A DNA stretch of 64,000 bases from Albula goreensis (GCA_022829145.1 CM040751.1:310001-374000); one strand, 5' to 3'; shown: positions 1-12,204, counted from the first letter of the stretch. The notes: generated by a model from the sequence alone, not told the origin. Program-made: numbers and translations.

Positions 1-122
1 ATCTGTGTATGGTTATGGAAATTCCAAACCCAGGGAGAAAAATTTTACCTGGCAACATTCTCATTTTCTGAATGTGGGCGGACAAAAAAGCTGATGTTCA
101 AGAGCAACACCAGGCCCCTCAC

Positions 123-247
123 CTTCTCATAGTATTTGACCTCATATTCAAGGATGACTCCGTTCGGCCTCTCCGGCTCCTGCCACGCCAGCGAAACTGT
201 GTGCCTTGTGACGTCTCTTGCCTGGATAGAAGTGACAGGAGAGGGGG
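123..247 (-). CDS. epha4: epha4 exon 6 (start of second fibronectin type III domain)
   Basis: This 125-bp exon encodes the first part of the second fibronectin III repeat of the EphA4 ectodomain, the membrane-proximal region of this ephrin receptor. The frame reads [15 protein letters not shown] and ends in [15 protein letters not shown], a hallmark Eph FN3 segment. The acceptor follows a long pyrimidine tract (TCTCCTTCTCCAG) and the donor is GTGAGG at 122-117. The size equals the usual Eph exon 6, and the incoming phase (2 bases complete the Ala codon) matches the end of exon 5. Positions 1-122 are the start of intron 6. The remaining FN3, transmembrane, kinase, SAM and PDZ-ligand exons lie outside the window. 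Confidence 0.96.
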
Positions 248-589
248 CTGGAGAAGGAGAGGGGAGAGAGAGGAGAGAAAGAACACATTCAGCATTCAGT
301 CTTTCACTCTCACAGCATCAACAAGCCACGACACGCACCGTCTCAGATTGTCCTAAAATTGTTTCTGCAGACAGGAAAGAATTCACGCAACGTTATCTAT
401 GCAGAAACAATTTTAGAATAACCTGAGATGGTGGGCAGGTGTTGAAACCTACTATCTCTTCTGATTTGACATAGAATGACCCCATTTATTTCCAGTTATC
501 CTAGGCAGTCAAAGTCTATTTTGTTTTAAATGGCCCTATTTCTTCTCATTTCTTTCTTGCTGAAAGAGATGGCAGAAACCTGGAGCTGA

Positions 590-1673
590 GTCCTCTCTTG
601 TTCACTCTCTTCTTGAGCTCCGCCTACAGGTTTTCAATTGGATTTAGGTAAGGGGACTGGGATGGCCATAGCAAAAGCTTGATTTTGTGTTCATTTAGCC
701 ATTTGATCATTAGATGTATGCTTTGGATCGTTGTCTTGCTGAAAGATCCAACCACGACCAAGTTTTAGCCTATTGGCAGAGGCAGCCAGATTTTGATTTA
801 AAATCTCCTGGTACTTCCTTGAATCCATGATGCCATGTATGCCAACAATACTGCCAGGGCCTCTGGAGGAGAAACAGCCCCGCAGCATCACAGATCCTCC
901 ACCATATTTAACGTGTAACGGTATTAAGTGCTTTTCTCTGTCCCAGTTAAAGTTCCAGTGGTGTCTGGCAAACTCCAAGCACTTCTGCTTGTGACAAAAA
1001 GATAGGAAAGGCTACTTTCTGGCATACCTTCCAAACAGTTTGTTGGCAGGGAGGTCACATCTTATGGTGGATTTGGAGACATGGTGACCCCAAGATGGTA
1101 CCAAACTCTGTAATTCTGAAACTATGATCTATGAAGATTTTGTTACTTCTCTGCCCATCCTCCTAACTTTAGCTGCTGACAATATAGCCTTAGGTCCTCT
1201 TCCAGGCTGGTTCATGATAGTTTTGAATTTCTTAAAACTTTTTAATGATTGCTGTAACTTTAAGTCGAACAGCTATTTTATTGTATCCGTTACCTGATTT
1301 GTGTCAGGTAAGTCAACTCACTTTTGCCTTGTTGCAATGGAATGCGGCCCTGTGTCACCTCATTTTTATACCCCAGCAAAACAGGAAACCATTGATGACT
1401 TCTTAAAATTTCCTGAACACTTTGGCCAACTTAAAATTTGTTAAATATGTGTGGGATCATACTTCATTTATAGTTCCTTAATTCAATCGTGATTTTGTTT
1501 TAAAAATGTATTTTTCACTCACGGTTGCTTTATTCTCAGACTAAATGTACCTCAAATACAGGTATGATTTATTTTCAATTTAATATTAAGATTAATAACT
1601 GACAAAGTTAACTTTTTATTAGCCTTTTCAATCATCTTTAGCAAGGGCGCCAATAATTCTGGAGGGCACTGTA
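590..1673 (-). mobile_element. Tc1-like DNA transposon relic
   Basis: A decayed Tc1/mariner transposase is readable on the minus strand. An open stretch at 691-978 contains Y-G-G-G-S-V-M-L, G-I-H-G-I-M-D and the catalytic-region motif [10 protein letters not shown], all typical of Tc1 DDE transposases. The high-coordinate end carries GGCGCCAATAATTCTGGAGG followed by GCACTGTA, which resembles the terminal inverted repeat of a known fish/frog Tc1 group. I could not find the matching low-coordinate terminus. The rest of the transposase is interrupted, so the element is dead. It lies in intron 5 of epha4, in the same orientation as the gene. Confidence 0.8.
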
Positions 1674-1837
1674 ATAAATTACAGGGTAAAATAATAACAT
1701 TTTATAACTGATAAAATAATTTTAATAATTATATTTTAATAGACATTACATTATCCAGAAAAACATTATCAAGAATAATGTAATAATTTTACCTGACAAT
1801 GTAATATCTTTTAAAAAATATTGAATATTTGTATAAC

Positions 1838-1895
1838 AAGAGCATAAGAACATAAGACCATGTTACGACGAGAACAGCCCAGCTAAGCTTGCCAT
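1838..1895 (-). repeat. LINE 3'-tail fragment (family copy 1)
   Basis: The segment reads AGCATAAGAACATAAGACC, then GACGAGAACAGCCCAGC. This is the reverse complement of the 3' end of the LINE fragment at 9545-9815. A third copy is at 18818-18885. All share the TTCTTATGTTCT-type tail. Confidence 0.55.
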
Positions 1896-2395
1896 TTTAA
1901 CTAAAGAATATTCAAGATTTCACCAAGGATGTGATAGGTTCCAGGTTTTTATGATATTAGTTAAGGTTTCCTGTAGGTGACAGAACTGTGTTGTATTCTG
2001 TATTTGTACTTTGTGACACCTCCACCTCATGACACCTTTGGCCTAGCCAGCTCCAGTCAGTCAACCAAACATTTGCATTTGTGTAGGGTATCCTGTCTCC
2101 ACAGCATACCCCTGCTAATGGCTCTACCAGGGTTCCCATGGAGGGACAAGTCCATTTGTCTCTGGCCTGCCCCTTATCTCATTCCTTTGATATGCATGAC
2201 CATGAACTGTATATCAACACACCACACAACCTGATTCTTTAGAGATTCTCTCGGCACAGGCAGCCCGAATGTTCTGAGTTTGTCTCTCCCTTGCGCATTG
2301 TAATTAAATCAACATTCTCTTAAGAGAAGTCGTCAGCGTGTTCTTCATTGTCCTGCATTTGGGTCCACGGAGAAGGGCAAAATATCCTAACAGAT

Positions 2396-2607
2396 GGCAC
2401 TGAATGCAGGAAGAGTTTCTGCCTCAACTACTTGGCCTAGCAATCTAGTCCATGTATTGACAATTCTTTGTTTAAAATAATACTTCCTCATATCTGTGTG
2501 GAACTTACTCTTAACTAGTGTTCATTTGTGTCCCCTTGTTCATCACACTGAATTCATCCTAAAAATATACTGTAATTAACCTTATTCAGCTCTTTTATAC
2601 ATTTAAG
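2396..2607. repeat. Probable old LINE/SINE 3'-region fragment
   Basis: Phrases such as CTGCCTCAACTACTTGGCC and TGTGTCCCCTTGTTCATCA resemble a common vertebrate interspersed repeat, the untranslated tail of CR1/L2-like elements. It sits next to the LINE reverse-transcriptase remnant at 2936-3072, with the 2608-2935 module between them. The assignment is from pattern memory only. Confidence 0.35.
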
Positions 2608-2935
2608 TAGAATGAATTTTCAGACAACATTGAATGCATGTAGAAGGAGTTTATTGTGATGTGGCAATTTGTACGGTATAATGGTACAGACATTCGATCT
2701 TGGGCTTGGTGTCCAAGGGGGCAGCGTCATACCTCGCAATTTTGGGTGAGGTGAACCCCCCACTGGACCACTAGAAGAGAAGGAGAAACACGGAAGAAAG
2801 GAAGTAGACATGAGGGTGGAGATGGGGAGGGGAAGGGATGCCGGAAGCAGTGTGCGTGATGGGAGATAAGGTACCTGCAGAGAAAACCGGACTGGATGGA
2901 TAGAGGTATTTGAATGAGGGGATGTCTGAAAAATA
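2608..2935 (-). repeat. Repeat module copy A with exon-intron-exon appearance
   Basis: On the minus strand this block has a CTGCAG|GTACCT donor-like site at 2875/2874. A 104-bp intron-like stretch with a strong pyrimidine tract follows, ending TTCTTCTAG. Then comes an open 39-codon segment at 2770-2651 ending in TAA, which overlaps an AATAAA signal. Encoded residues include Y-D-A-A-P-L-D-T-K-P-K-I and Y-T-V-Q-I-A-T-S-Q. Short inverted repeats (TTTTCAGACA / TGTCTGAAAA) lie at its margins. The same module occurs in opposite orientation at 7040-7425. I do not recognise the peptide. Confidence 0.6.
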
Positions 2936-3072
2936 CTTCACCTGAACTTTTGTTTTAACAAATGCCATTAAATCACCTCTCAGTAGGTTCAGTGACCTTT
3001 TTTCCACATAGCTTTTATATTTCATTCCAGGAATGTGTTTTGTTGTCCTTTTTTGCACTTTTTCAAGCACAT
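2936..3072 (-). pseudogene. Non-LTR retrotransposon (CR1/L2-type) reverse transcriptase C-terminal remnant
   Basis: The minus strand reads L-E-K-V-Q-K-R-T-T-K-H-I-P-G, then a degenerate stretch, then R-G-D-L-M-A-F-V-K-T-K. This matches the conserved C-terminal region of CR1/L2-like reverse transcriptases (LEKVQRRAT... RGDLI...). It is a short remnant. It joins directly to the module at 2608-2935, and the F-V-K-T-K end recurs beside the second module copy at about 7050. The LINE piece and the module may therefore have spread together. Confidence 0.55.
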
Positions 3073-3075
3073 AGA

Positions 3076-5730
3076 TAATGTTTACTATTGTATTGACTAA
3101 TGCTAATTAACACCTAGCAAGTAACTTGAACCTTTAATGGTTAATAATCTTTATTAACCATCTTTAATGTATTTGCTAACATCTTAGCCTACATAAACCT
3201 TTACAAGAACATTAACTGTTAATTTTGTAAACTGTAATGTTTACTAATGTAATAATTAATGTAATTAGTGTACCCTTATTGGAAAGTGTTACCATTAATG
3301 TAATATTATTCAAATATTCAAGAAAGAGCTATTACGTTATCAGGTTAAATTATTAATGATTATTATTCATGATTGTTTTTTTACTTGCTGAGTAATAACA
3401 TTGGCAGATAACATAATTATTACATTATCAGTATTTTTTTACATTATCAGTTAGAAAAACTTAATGTTATCCAGCAATTTATTACATTATCTGGTTTGAT
3501 TACATAATAAAAAAATATATATTATTAGGCTGACTTTGTATTAAAAAATTGACTTATTACGTTATCCGGTGATATTATATTAGCAGTTAGTACAGACCTT
3601 AACACATCTGCAAAACAAGAACATAATCTATTTAATATGGCCACTACTGTCACACTTTCTGTTGAAACCAGGTTTACATTAATCTGTGGGTTGGTCCTCC
3701 AAGGCTACAGTATCCTAATTTGGAACAAAGTCTATTGTTCTCTTGCTTTGTCCCTGTTTTTTACATTTTAAATTTTCATACAAACATACATACACATCTT
3801 GCTACAGCTTTTATGAAAGGGTATTTTATACATGTTTGTTTCAAAATGTAGATTACATTACTTCTTATGCATATCCCCCATTTCAGGGAACCATAATTTC
3901 TGGGAAATATTAAGGTAATGTAAGTTAAAGTAGTCACATTTTGCACTTTGTTGCATATGCTTTGCATGCAAGTACTATTTTAACTCTGTAACCCACAGAT
4001 ATCCCCAGATGCTGATTTTTCTTCTCTGGTGAAGCTCTGCCAGGTCTGTACTACAGCCATCTTCAGCTCCTAGTTATTTTGCAGGTCATTCGCAAATCTC
4101 AGGGAGTGACAAAATAAATGTGGCGATGGCAAGGACCGACAATTCATCTTTTGCTGCTTAAAATGCCTTCCTAACTGTTATTCCATTTTGGCAATAGCAA
4201 ATTCTAAAATGGGTTTCAAACAGTTTATTAATCATGCCAACCTAAAGATGACATATTTCGCCAAAATGCAATAATTTGTTGGTGTTTTATTATTGTTATT
4301 ACACATTCTTAAGGTGCATAAAGTGAGTTAAACTACTTCAGCTATCAAAACTTTAGTAATGACTGTTTAGATCCCTCACAGCTTTGTGTGTTTTACTTTA
4401 ATATGGCAGAAACCAGCTCCAACAGCGATTCAGTTTGACAGCAAGAAAAACCAAAAAAATGCACATTAGCCTGTAGGGTGCTCTGACTTTATATTCCTTA
4501 AAGTTAGCCCACGGTTACATAAACTCTTGCACATTCGCTCTTGTAATATTTACAGAACGTTGCCGACTATCACATGTTGGAGGAGTCAAGCGCTGCTGTC
4601 TCTGCTAAACATGAGCTCTGAGATCAAACTGTCACCTGCCCCCCTTTTAAGAAATTAGGTGTTATGATTAATGTCTCCTTTATGATGACATCATTTTCCC
4701 GTTGGCTCATAGAAGTGCAGGGAGTAAACCAGGCTTTTAGAGCGTGATTAAGTTCAGGTGGGTCTCCGCTGGAGCTACAGGCTCCGTTGATCATATTGCA
4801 GGGGGATACTTCTCTGTGATGCGTAAATAGATTTGCCCGCTTGTGTCATCCAGCGAGCTAATGTGTTGGATCTGTGTTAAACAATTAGGCCGCACCATTT
4901 GTGTTGCCCAGATCAATCTTGTTCAGATGCATCTGCCAACAAAACTCATTTCGGGGTCTCCAGGGGCCCATGGGTGATCCAATGCGGGCTGGATTCTGGG
5001 GTTCCCCCTCCCACACTCATGGGACCCACACATTCATCATTTTTCATAACCTGGCACATATTACACTTTAATCGTGTTCTGGGATTCTTGTTTTTTTGCA
5101 GTTAATGTGAAGTTAAAGATGAGTGATTCTGCAAACATGCAGCTCCTTGCAGATAGACTAAATGATATGCACTCTGAGGCTATAAAAATGAGTGATGGTG
5201 AAATGTGCAGTCACTACATTAATGTACACTGTGTATCCAGGACTATGCAAGCTTTCCGCTGATCTAAGAGAAAAAGTAATGTTTGAGCTTTAGGCTCGAC
5301 AGATTCGATGCTACCTGGGAAAGGGGGGTTCAATGTGTAAAGGCAGAGCTCAGACAGGAAAAAGTTAAACAAACTGGAGACGAAATTTGAACAGCATCAA
5401 CATAAATATCTATACGCGCTCAAACACACACAAGATTCCGGCATAGATTTGTGCTTACAATAACAGGGCAGTGGGTGCACAGCACAGCTCTACAGTATGG
5501 TTATTTATATAACATATGTCATATAAAAATATTCAGACCAAATGTTTTAATTTCATTATTTAAGCTGCAGAGATGTGTACACACAGCTAAATGCGTTAAC
5601 AGAAAAGGTTTTGTGTTCAGACTGAAGTGAAATCCAAAACTATTTTTCAGAACCGAAAAAAATAATACATTTAACAGCAATAAATCTTACTTTATAAATA
5701 TTTGATAAACATGCATTAATTCCAATAATA
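3076..5730. other. Intron 5 unique-looking DNA, no gene seen
   Basis: This part is AT-rich up to about 4500, with many TTACATTATC-like short phrases between 3340 and 3600 that could be an old internally repeated element. The stretch 4550-4900 is more balanced in composition, has no recognisable repeat and could be conserved intronic DNA. No coding exon or RNA gene was recognised. Confidence 0.4.
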
Positions 5731-6883
5731 TTAGGGGTGGGAGAAAAAAATTGATTCAGTTAAAAATCACGATTCCTGTGACATGATTCTGAAACCATGG
5801 CACAGATGAAAAATCAATCCATTAAAAAAATGCACAAATATTTGCGTTAGGGTCATTTATGGTAATACAATCATAGCTAGCCTATGTTTTTTTCCTTGTT
5901 GCACATGGACAGATTTTTTGGGCGGAATGCACATTGCTGTTCATTCGAAAACATGAGTGAACGCAGTGAACGTGCAAGTCCTCAGATTCAAGCTACACCA
6001 TCTCAGTTTAAAATATGACTAAAATATGACAAATACTCACTTCTGATTTTACAAAGTGAATGGACAACTGGATATGAGCATGGTAGAGGTATAATGGTTC
6101 TCCGTTTTATCGAAACCAGAGTTTATAAGCGCAGGGTCTCAGTTCACGGTTTATACAACTTGAACAATTTTTCCTATTTATTAGCTGTGACCAGAAGTTC
6201 TATTGGTCGCTCTGTTGTTTGGTTGGTCAGTCCACAAACATTTCTCCACCTTTTGGCGGCCACAGTTTTTGCCCTAGGTGGCTGAAATTGGGTATGGAGG
6301 TCAGGTGCACTACAGTGTACATTACCCTGTGTTGTATAGTTATGTATATTTCCTGTATAGTTATGTTTTTTGTATATTTATTATAGCAGAAGTAGTTATT
6401 GTTATAGTAGATTTGTCTGTGTCATGTCTGCCATATATGTAGCACAGAGGGACGAGAGGAAACAGTATTTCACACATATGTTTTAAACATGTTGTGGAAG
6501 TGACAATAAAGCTGATTTGACATGAAGTGTGTGCGTGTGTGAAGGTGTATGTTTCTGTTCATGTCAATTGGCTAAAAGGAGGCGTGGCAGTGGGAGTGGC
6601 CTGGTCTCAGCACTTGCGAATTCATGCTTGTTTATTTATTTATTTGTGTGTGCGCTATACTTAGACATAACTGTCTCTAATCTTTAAGACGCTTTCACCC
6701 TCTGCTGGTTAGTCTTTTTCATATTGAGCCGCCATCAATCCGGAGCATGACTTTACATTTTGCGAAACGTTTTTAATTGCCAAAATATCCCACAATATTG
6801 AATCACGATACTTTTGGAATCAGAAACCAAATATCATTGTAATATTGAATCGGGAGGTCTCTGGCAATTCCCACCCCCATTAA
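5731..6883. mobile_element. hAT-like element with GGGGTGGGAA-type ends
   Basis: The left end TTAGGGGTGGGAGAAAAAA and the right end GGCAATTCCCACCCCCATTAA are inverted relative to each other. They match a common fish hAT-type terminus (TTAGGGGTGGGAATTGCC). The body contains no intact transposase. A short GTTTATTTATTTATTTGTG tract is inside. No clean 8-bp target duplication was found, so exact limits are uncertain. The fragment at 8205-8265 looks like the end of a related copy. Confidence 0.55.
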
Positions 6884-7039
6884 ATCCTGTTCTTGGTTTT
6901 TGAGGAGGAGAAAAGAATGTAATAGGAGTCAGAGAATGTGAAATGTAACTATTTCTGTTCAGTTGTTGTTTCGATCTGAAAGTGGTAGAAAGCTTTAGAG
7001 GTATCTCTCATTTTTTTAAATTGCAACAAAAAAAGGGTT

Positions 7040-7425
7040 TAAATTTTAAATGGAGTTTGTTAAAACAAAAGGTTTGGGAGTATTTTCAGACAACCCCTCT
7101 AGCTGTCCAATCTGGTTTTCTCTGCAGGTATTAAATTGCCACGTACGTACCTTATATCTCCAATCACACCTCCTGCTTCTGGCATCCCTCCTCTTCCCCA
7201 TCTCCACCTTCATGTCTGCTTCCTTTCTTCTGTTTTTTCTCTTTCTCTTCTAGTGGTCCAGTCGGGGGTTCATCTCACTCAAAAAAATTGTGAGGTATGA
7301 CGCTGCCCCCTTGGACACCAAGCCCAAGATCAAATGTCTGTACCGTTACACCGTACAACTTGCTACATCACAATAAACCGTTATGCGGATTCATGTTGTC
7401 TGAAAATTCATTCTACTGAATATTT
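7040..7425 (+). repeat. Repeat module copy B with exon-intron-exon appearance
   Basis: This is the inverted counterpart of 2608-2935. It has CTGCAG|GTATTA at 7127/7128, a 126-bp intron-like stretch ending CTCTTCTAG at 7253, then an open stretch 7254-7376 of 40 codons ending TAA inside CAATAAA. Length differences from copy A within the second 'exon' are in-frame (one extra Lys codon), and the stop is at the same place. Inverted TTTTCAGACAAC (7085-7096) and GTTGTCTGAAAA (7396-7407) flank it. Homology to copy A begins slightly upstream, at the TTTGTTAAAACAAAAG shared with the LINE remnant. Confidence 0.6.
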
Positions 7426-7459
7426 AATTGGGATATTTATAAAATCATGATACTTACAG

Positions 7460-8187
7460 TAGGGCTGGGCGATATGGTTTAAAAACAATATCTAATTTTT
7501 ATTTTTATTTTTTTGAAAAATAGTGATATACAATATACATCTCAATATTTCAATACTTTATCTAACACACTGAGTTGAAGTGAAAACCAAGTATAATGTT
7601 AAATAACAGCCTTTACACACAGCATATCTTTTAATAGTTGCTGTGAAGTTCAAATAAATTGTTCACACACGGCATATCTCATAACTGTAACGGCTATGTT
7701 AGCAGAACTAGCCTCATGGTTTTGATGGATTCTTCGTTCAGCACTGTGTGGTTTGAGGTGGTATAATAAATGTGTCATACTGCTACCTTTTGCTGCTGTC
7801 TTTTGTTGGCATTATTTACACAAGACTGAACTCTGTTGTACATCTTCCCTTCAGAAACCAAACAACTTCCATACAATGTTCACGTGACTGCCTCTGAATT
7901 AAGTCGTTCTCAGCTCTAGCAACCTTCTCTTTGTGGTTCTGTCCCATTTTGAACTATCAGGACTCATGACGCAACAGTGATTGATGAGCATGGTGAAAGT
8001 GGTGTGTGTAATAGAGTTTCAGAGAAAAAGCCCGTGCCCAACTGAGAGAACGTCTGCCTATTAAACTTTTAAAACAAACGCGCAAATGATTGCACTGCGA
8101 ACTAACCCTAATTCGATATGGAAAAATCTTGTACCGTGTAAAAAATTATCGAGTAAATGGATTATAGCCGACATGTCGTCAGCCCTA
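7460..8187 (+). mobile_element. hAT-family MITE with target-site duplication
   Basis: The element begins TAGGGCTGGGCGATATGG and ends with inverted TCAGCCCTA, the signature terminus of a widespread teleost hAT group. Flanks ACTTACAG and CCTTACAG match at 7 of 8 bases, as expected for an 8-bp hAT duplication. There is no transposase open reading frame, so it is non-autonomous. The halves of a related copy are found at 52511-52580 and 58443-59130. Confidence 0.8.
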
Positions 8188-8204
8188 CCTTACAGAATAA
8201 CAAT

Positions 8205-8265
8205 GCAAATCGAATTGACACCTAGGTAATATCATACTGGGTGGTCCCTGGTGATTCCCATCCCA
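8205..8265 (-). repeat. hAT terminal fragment
   Basis: The reverse strand reads GGGATGGGAATCACCAGGG followed by CACCCAGTATGATATTACC, resembling the end of the element family at 5731-6883. It lies just outside the 7460-8187 MITE, so that MITE may have inserted into it. Confidence 0.45.
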
Positions 8266-9544
8266 AATGAATATATTTATCATACACAGCAATACATTCG
8301 TACATGTCATAAGTTTATCATTGTGAAAGTCTGCTAATAGTTATGTTGCCAGTAGAAAATTTTCTTAATTTATCGAATTAGCCATAATATCATTTTAATT
8401 TTCCTAAAAAGCATATCACCAACACTAATTAATCAAACAAAAGGAACTCAACAATAATAGTTTGACATTTTTTTTGTTTTCTGAAAAGGTCAGCATTGAA
8501 GCATCTCTGCTTATTTCATATATGACATGGATTATTAGATTCATATGATGTTGGACACCTTCTGTTCATTGGTAAATTATTAATTTTCATATGAAGTTCA
8601 GTTATAAATTATGGTGAAATTGATGTTCTGTACAACCTTGTGCAGGATTTGTTACAATACACATATTACTGTTAATTGAACAATTATTCAGCGATTATTC
8701 TGTGTCCGCTGTGTCCAAATCACAAGCTGCTACTTTTATACATAAGCATTATCTTCATGTATGCAGTTGCTAATATTTTGTAATTAGAGGCTGGATGGAA
8801 TCTTTACAGCTTTGTCTGTACAAATTTCATGCCTATGGTAGCCAAATGCAGAACGGTTCCTTGCAGATGAAGTAAGAGTGGGCATATAAAGCAGAAGAAC
8901 TTTCTGGAAATACTTTCTGGAAGAGATAGTTGGGTTATATATTAAAGTGAGTGATAAAGCCAGCAGCACAAGAATGTGTAGCAGGAGAGCCAAATAATAC
9001 AATCTGAGTACGTGCCGCACCCAGCTCCACTGGGTTTCCACCACTGCCCGGTGCCAAAGCTCAAAATCTTGATGAAAAGAAGATTTTGAAAAATGTCTAA
9101 TAAACACAGCAGGGAGTGAATGGTATGTCTTTTTGGGGAAGGGATCGGTACAGATGATTAACCAGTCCAGTGATTATGGAGATTTATGATACAAATATAA
9201 AACTACACTGCGCAGCACTGGCAAATGTGCCTGTAAAATGGTCCACTTCCCTAGATGTTCCATGCTAACCTGGATGGTAGAAGTGAGTGAAGTACAAAGC
9301 AGGGCACAGAAGCTGCAGTGACCAACTCTAATAACGACTCTAAGTCGTCCCTACCCAACACTGTCTCTGCCATCATTGCCTTTGGTATTAGCAGACACTT
9401 TCATCCTAAGCAACTTAAACCAAATACATTTTACTCTGCTATCCATTTATACTGCTGAATATTTATTGAAGCAGTTCAAGACACTGTCCTGCTGGTGTTC
9501 ATGTTCTTAAACTTGACACTGCAATGTAAATCACAAACAGCGTG

Positions 9545-9815
9545 TTTAGTTTTGTATTTGGGTGAGTTCAGTTTGTAGAACCAGGGGACATAAATGGAAT
9601 CAAATTAAGCGTAAGTTCCGCACTGACGCCACAAAATATTATTTTAAACAAAGAGACATCAATGCATGGAATAGGTTGCCAGGTCATGAAGTTGAGGCAG
9701 AGACCCTTGCCATGTCCAAGGCCAGACTTACTCTCGCATATTCTTTAGCTGAATTTGTGCGCTCAGTTGGGCCGAATTGCCTGTTCTCGTCATGACATGT
9801 TCTTATGTTCTAATC
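9545..9815 (+). pseudogene. CR1/L2-type LINE ORF2 C-terminus and 3' tail
   Basis: An open stretch at 9562-9795 reads R-T-D-A-T-K-Y-Y-F-K-Q-R-D-I-N-A-W-N-R-L-P near its middle. This is the W-N-x-L-P motif found near the C-terminus of CR1/L2 reverse transcriptases. It is followed by GTTGGGCCGAATTGCC and a TTCTTATGTTCT tail. Two other tails of the same family occur on the minus strand at 1838 and 18818. It is 5'-truncated and sits in intron 5. Confidence 0.65.
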
Positions 9816-9819
9816 GGTC

Positions 9820-10940
9820 AGTATTTTTTAAAAATTAGCTAATGCCATTGCATTAGTCAACTGTCAGTAACTAATGGCAATGCTTCAGACACTGATGTGG
9901 AAAAAGTACACCCCATAAAAGTTTTGTCTTTTCTGACATATTTAGACATATGGATATTTATCTCCATCAGGAAGGTTTTGCTTTTGCCTTGTCTGTCTGT
10001 GACAAAGATATCTCAAAAAGTTCTTAACGGATGTACATGCAGCTTTGTAGTAAGAGCTAAGGAAGAGTTGATTAACTTTTCATACCAATCAACCCAAAGG
10101 CTATGTGGCATTGGGAATTTTGCTTACTTGCAGGTTATTGTAAAATAGGGCTTGGTAATCGCCATTGTGCTGCATTGTGGGATTGATCTTTCATATTGTT
10201 TGGAACATGCTATTTACATCCAATGTATACATATGCCTATTGAATAGTTCATATATTTTACCTTTCTATATAGAGTATAACCATTGTGAAGTGTTGGTTT
10301 TAACTCAACAATGTTTACATGCAGAGTAGTATTTGGTTATGAGTCTTATTTTGTTTTGATTATTGCTGCGACACAATGTTTACATGGAAGACAGAGTAAT
10401 CCAAATATACATCTATCTGAATCTACGATCTACTATTTATGTTTCGTACTGTCGTGTCACTGCACTATCCATGCTTATGCTTTTGTCCTACTTTCCCAAT
10501 AACTTCACTGTGGACCTAAAATCCAAGTTAGTTTTCCCACTTCTAATCAACTGCATGTACGGTACAAACACATTAAAGCTTGTGTAGCCGGAATAAAAAG
10601 TACCCTCACGTTACGTGGTCGAAGTTCATCAAAATATGCAATTGTTCCAAAGGGAGTAATTTTCTAATGGGTTTTAAGTCATTCTAACGAGATGCACTCC
10701 CGGCGCCCCCTTGTGGTGTTTGTTGATGCCAGTCATCGTTAAATTCTTTGTTGAAACTTGAAACTGAAGTCATGGTTTTAGAAAATCTGTGAAGCACACT
10801 AAATGTTCTAATTTGACTGACTCATTTAGGGTGTTTACGTTGTCTCTCTCTCAATCTCAAGCTGACGATATTGCAATGACAGGTCTGTCCACCTTATATG
10901 GAGATGGTGACTGACTGGTTAGGGGTCAGCGGGGACTCAC
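9820..10940. other. Intron 5 DNA near exon 5, no feature recognised
   Basis: This is ordinary AT-rich intronic sequence. Several short open stretches exist, but none shows a protein motif or splice context. No mobile-element end was identified. Confidence 0.4.
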
Positions 10941-11276
10941 CGGCCTGGTTGGTTGCCACAGTGACAGACACAGCCTGGTCAGGGCTGGGGCTCTGCTTGG
11001 AGACGCCGTTGATGGCCCACACTTCGAAGGTGTAATTGGTGTGGGCCTGGAGGTCGTTGATGGACACGCGGGTTCCTTTGAGACTCCGCTGCTGAGGGAA
11101 GAAGTGCACGGCGTTCCCGCAGGGCTGGCAACGCCCGGATTCAGCCCGACACCGCTTGCACACCACGTTATAGCTCAGGTCCTGCCGCCCACCAGAGGAC
11201 AGCGGCACGCTCCATTCCAGGTTCACCGACGTCTCGTTCACGTTTGAGATCAGGTGCTGGGGGGCCGAGGGGGGAC
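10941..11276 (-). CDS. epha4: epha4 exon 5 (first fibronectin type III domain)
   Basis: The exon is exactly 336 bp, the standard size of Eph exon 5, and encodes the first FN3 domain. The frame begins [22 protein letters not shown], which is close to vertebrate EphA4. It contains the paired cysteines of the Eph FN3 insert (V-V-C-K-R-C and C-Q-P-C-G), two N-glycosylation sequons (N-E-T and N-Y-T) and V-W-A-I-N-G-V-S-K. The acceptor is CAATCCACAG and the donor is G|GTGAGT. Phase is 1 at both ends. Because exon 4 is one base short, a literal reading enters this exon out of frame and meets TGA at 11252-11250, after eight shifted codons. The exon itself is undamaged. Confidence 0.97.
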
Positions 11277-12204
11277 CTGTGGATTGGGAGCCGCAGTTAG
11301 AGAGCTCACAGACAGCTTCTATATGGGGATTTTCCCTTTGTGCTGTTGTTTTGAAATTTCAGTCTGTGGTGCAACTGAAAATTTGAAAATAAATCTCCCC
11401 AACAGACCCTTGAGATTATAAATAGCTTGTATCTTGGTATTTGTAGAAGAGGAGAACATACATTAATGGTCATAGGAAGAGACCCACTCCATAAATTTGA
11501 TGCATGAGTGAAAACAGATCTTTCCAGATCCCATGGGATTTCATTCACTTGCAGCCCAGCTGTCAATCACACACTCTAGTGTTTAGACATGAATGCACAC
11601 ACACAAGCATATTCTCCCACACTCAACTCTCGCACCCATATGCACAGACATATATTCATGAACAAACAAAACACACACTAAATTAAATGCATGTGGTATT
11701 TTCCAAAACGTTTACCCACTTCAGCAAGCATCATGATTAAAGGATAAAATAGTGTTTGCAAAGAGGCATTGTGAGAAGAAAGCTAATGCTACTGGCCTCA
11801 ACTCTTTGACGGCTCCACTAAATGAAATAAGCCAGATTGATCTGACTCGTTACCCTCAACACTGTTGGTGGAGTAAGCTCTAGTCTGACATTTTTGGAAA
11901 AATGCCAATGTTTGCTGTTCGCTTCCTATTTTACATTGGCTGGTTTCATCGTTGTTGAGTTTCATTGATGAGGGTGGGGGAAAAAGTGAATGGCAACTTA
12001 TAAAACCGTTTGAAGTGAGTGCAACTCGCCGCTTCAACCAACAATTCTGATAATTACTGATATTTCATGTTGTATGTGAGAGATAGTATTCACATTCCCC
12101 TCCGACAAGGACTTATTTTATTCTTATTCATTTCTAAGGGAGGACGAGACGGCTCCCACCCTCCCATCTCCACACTTCCGCCCCTAGGCCTCACCATCCA
12201 CACT

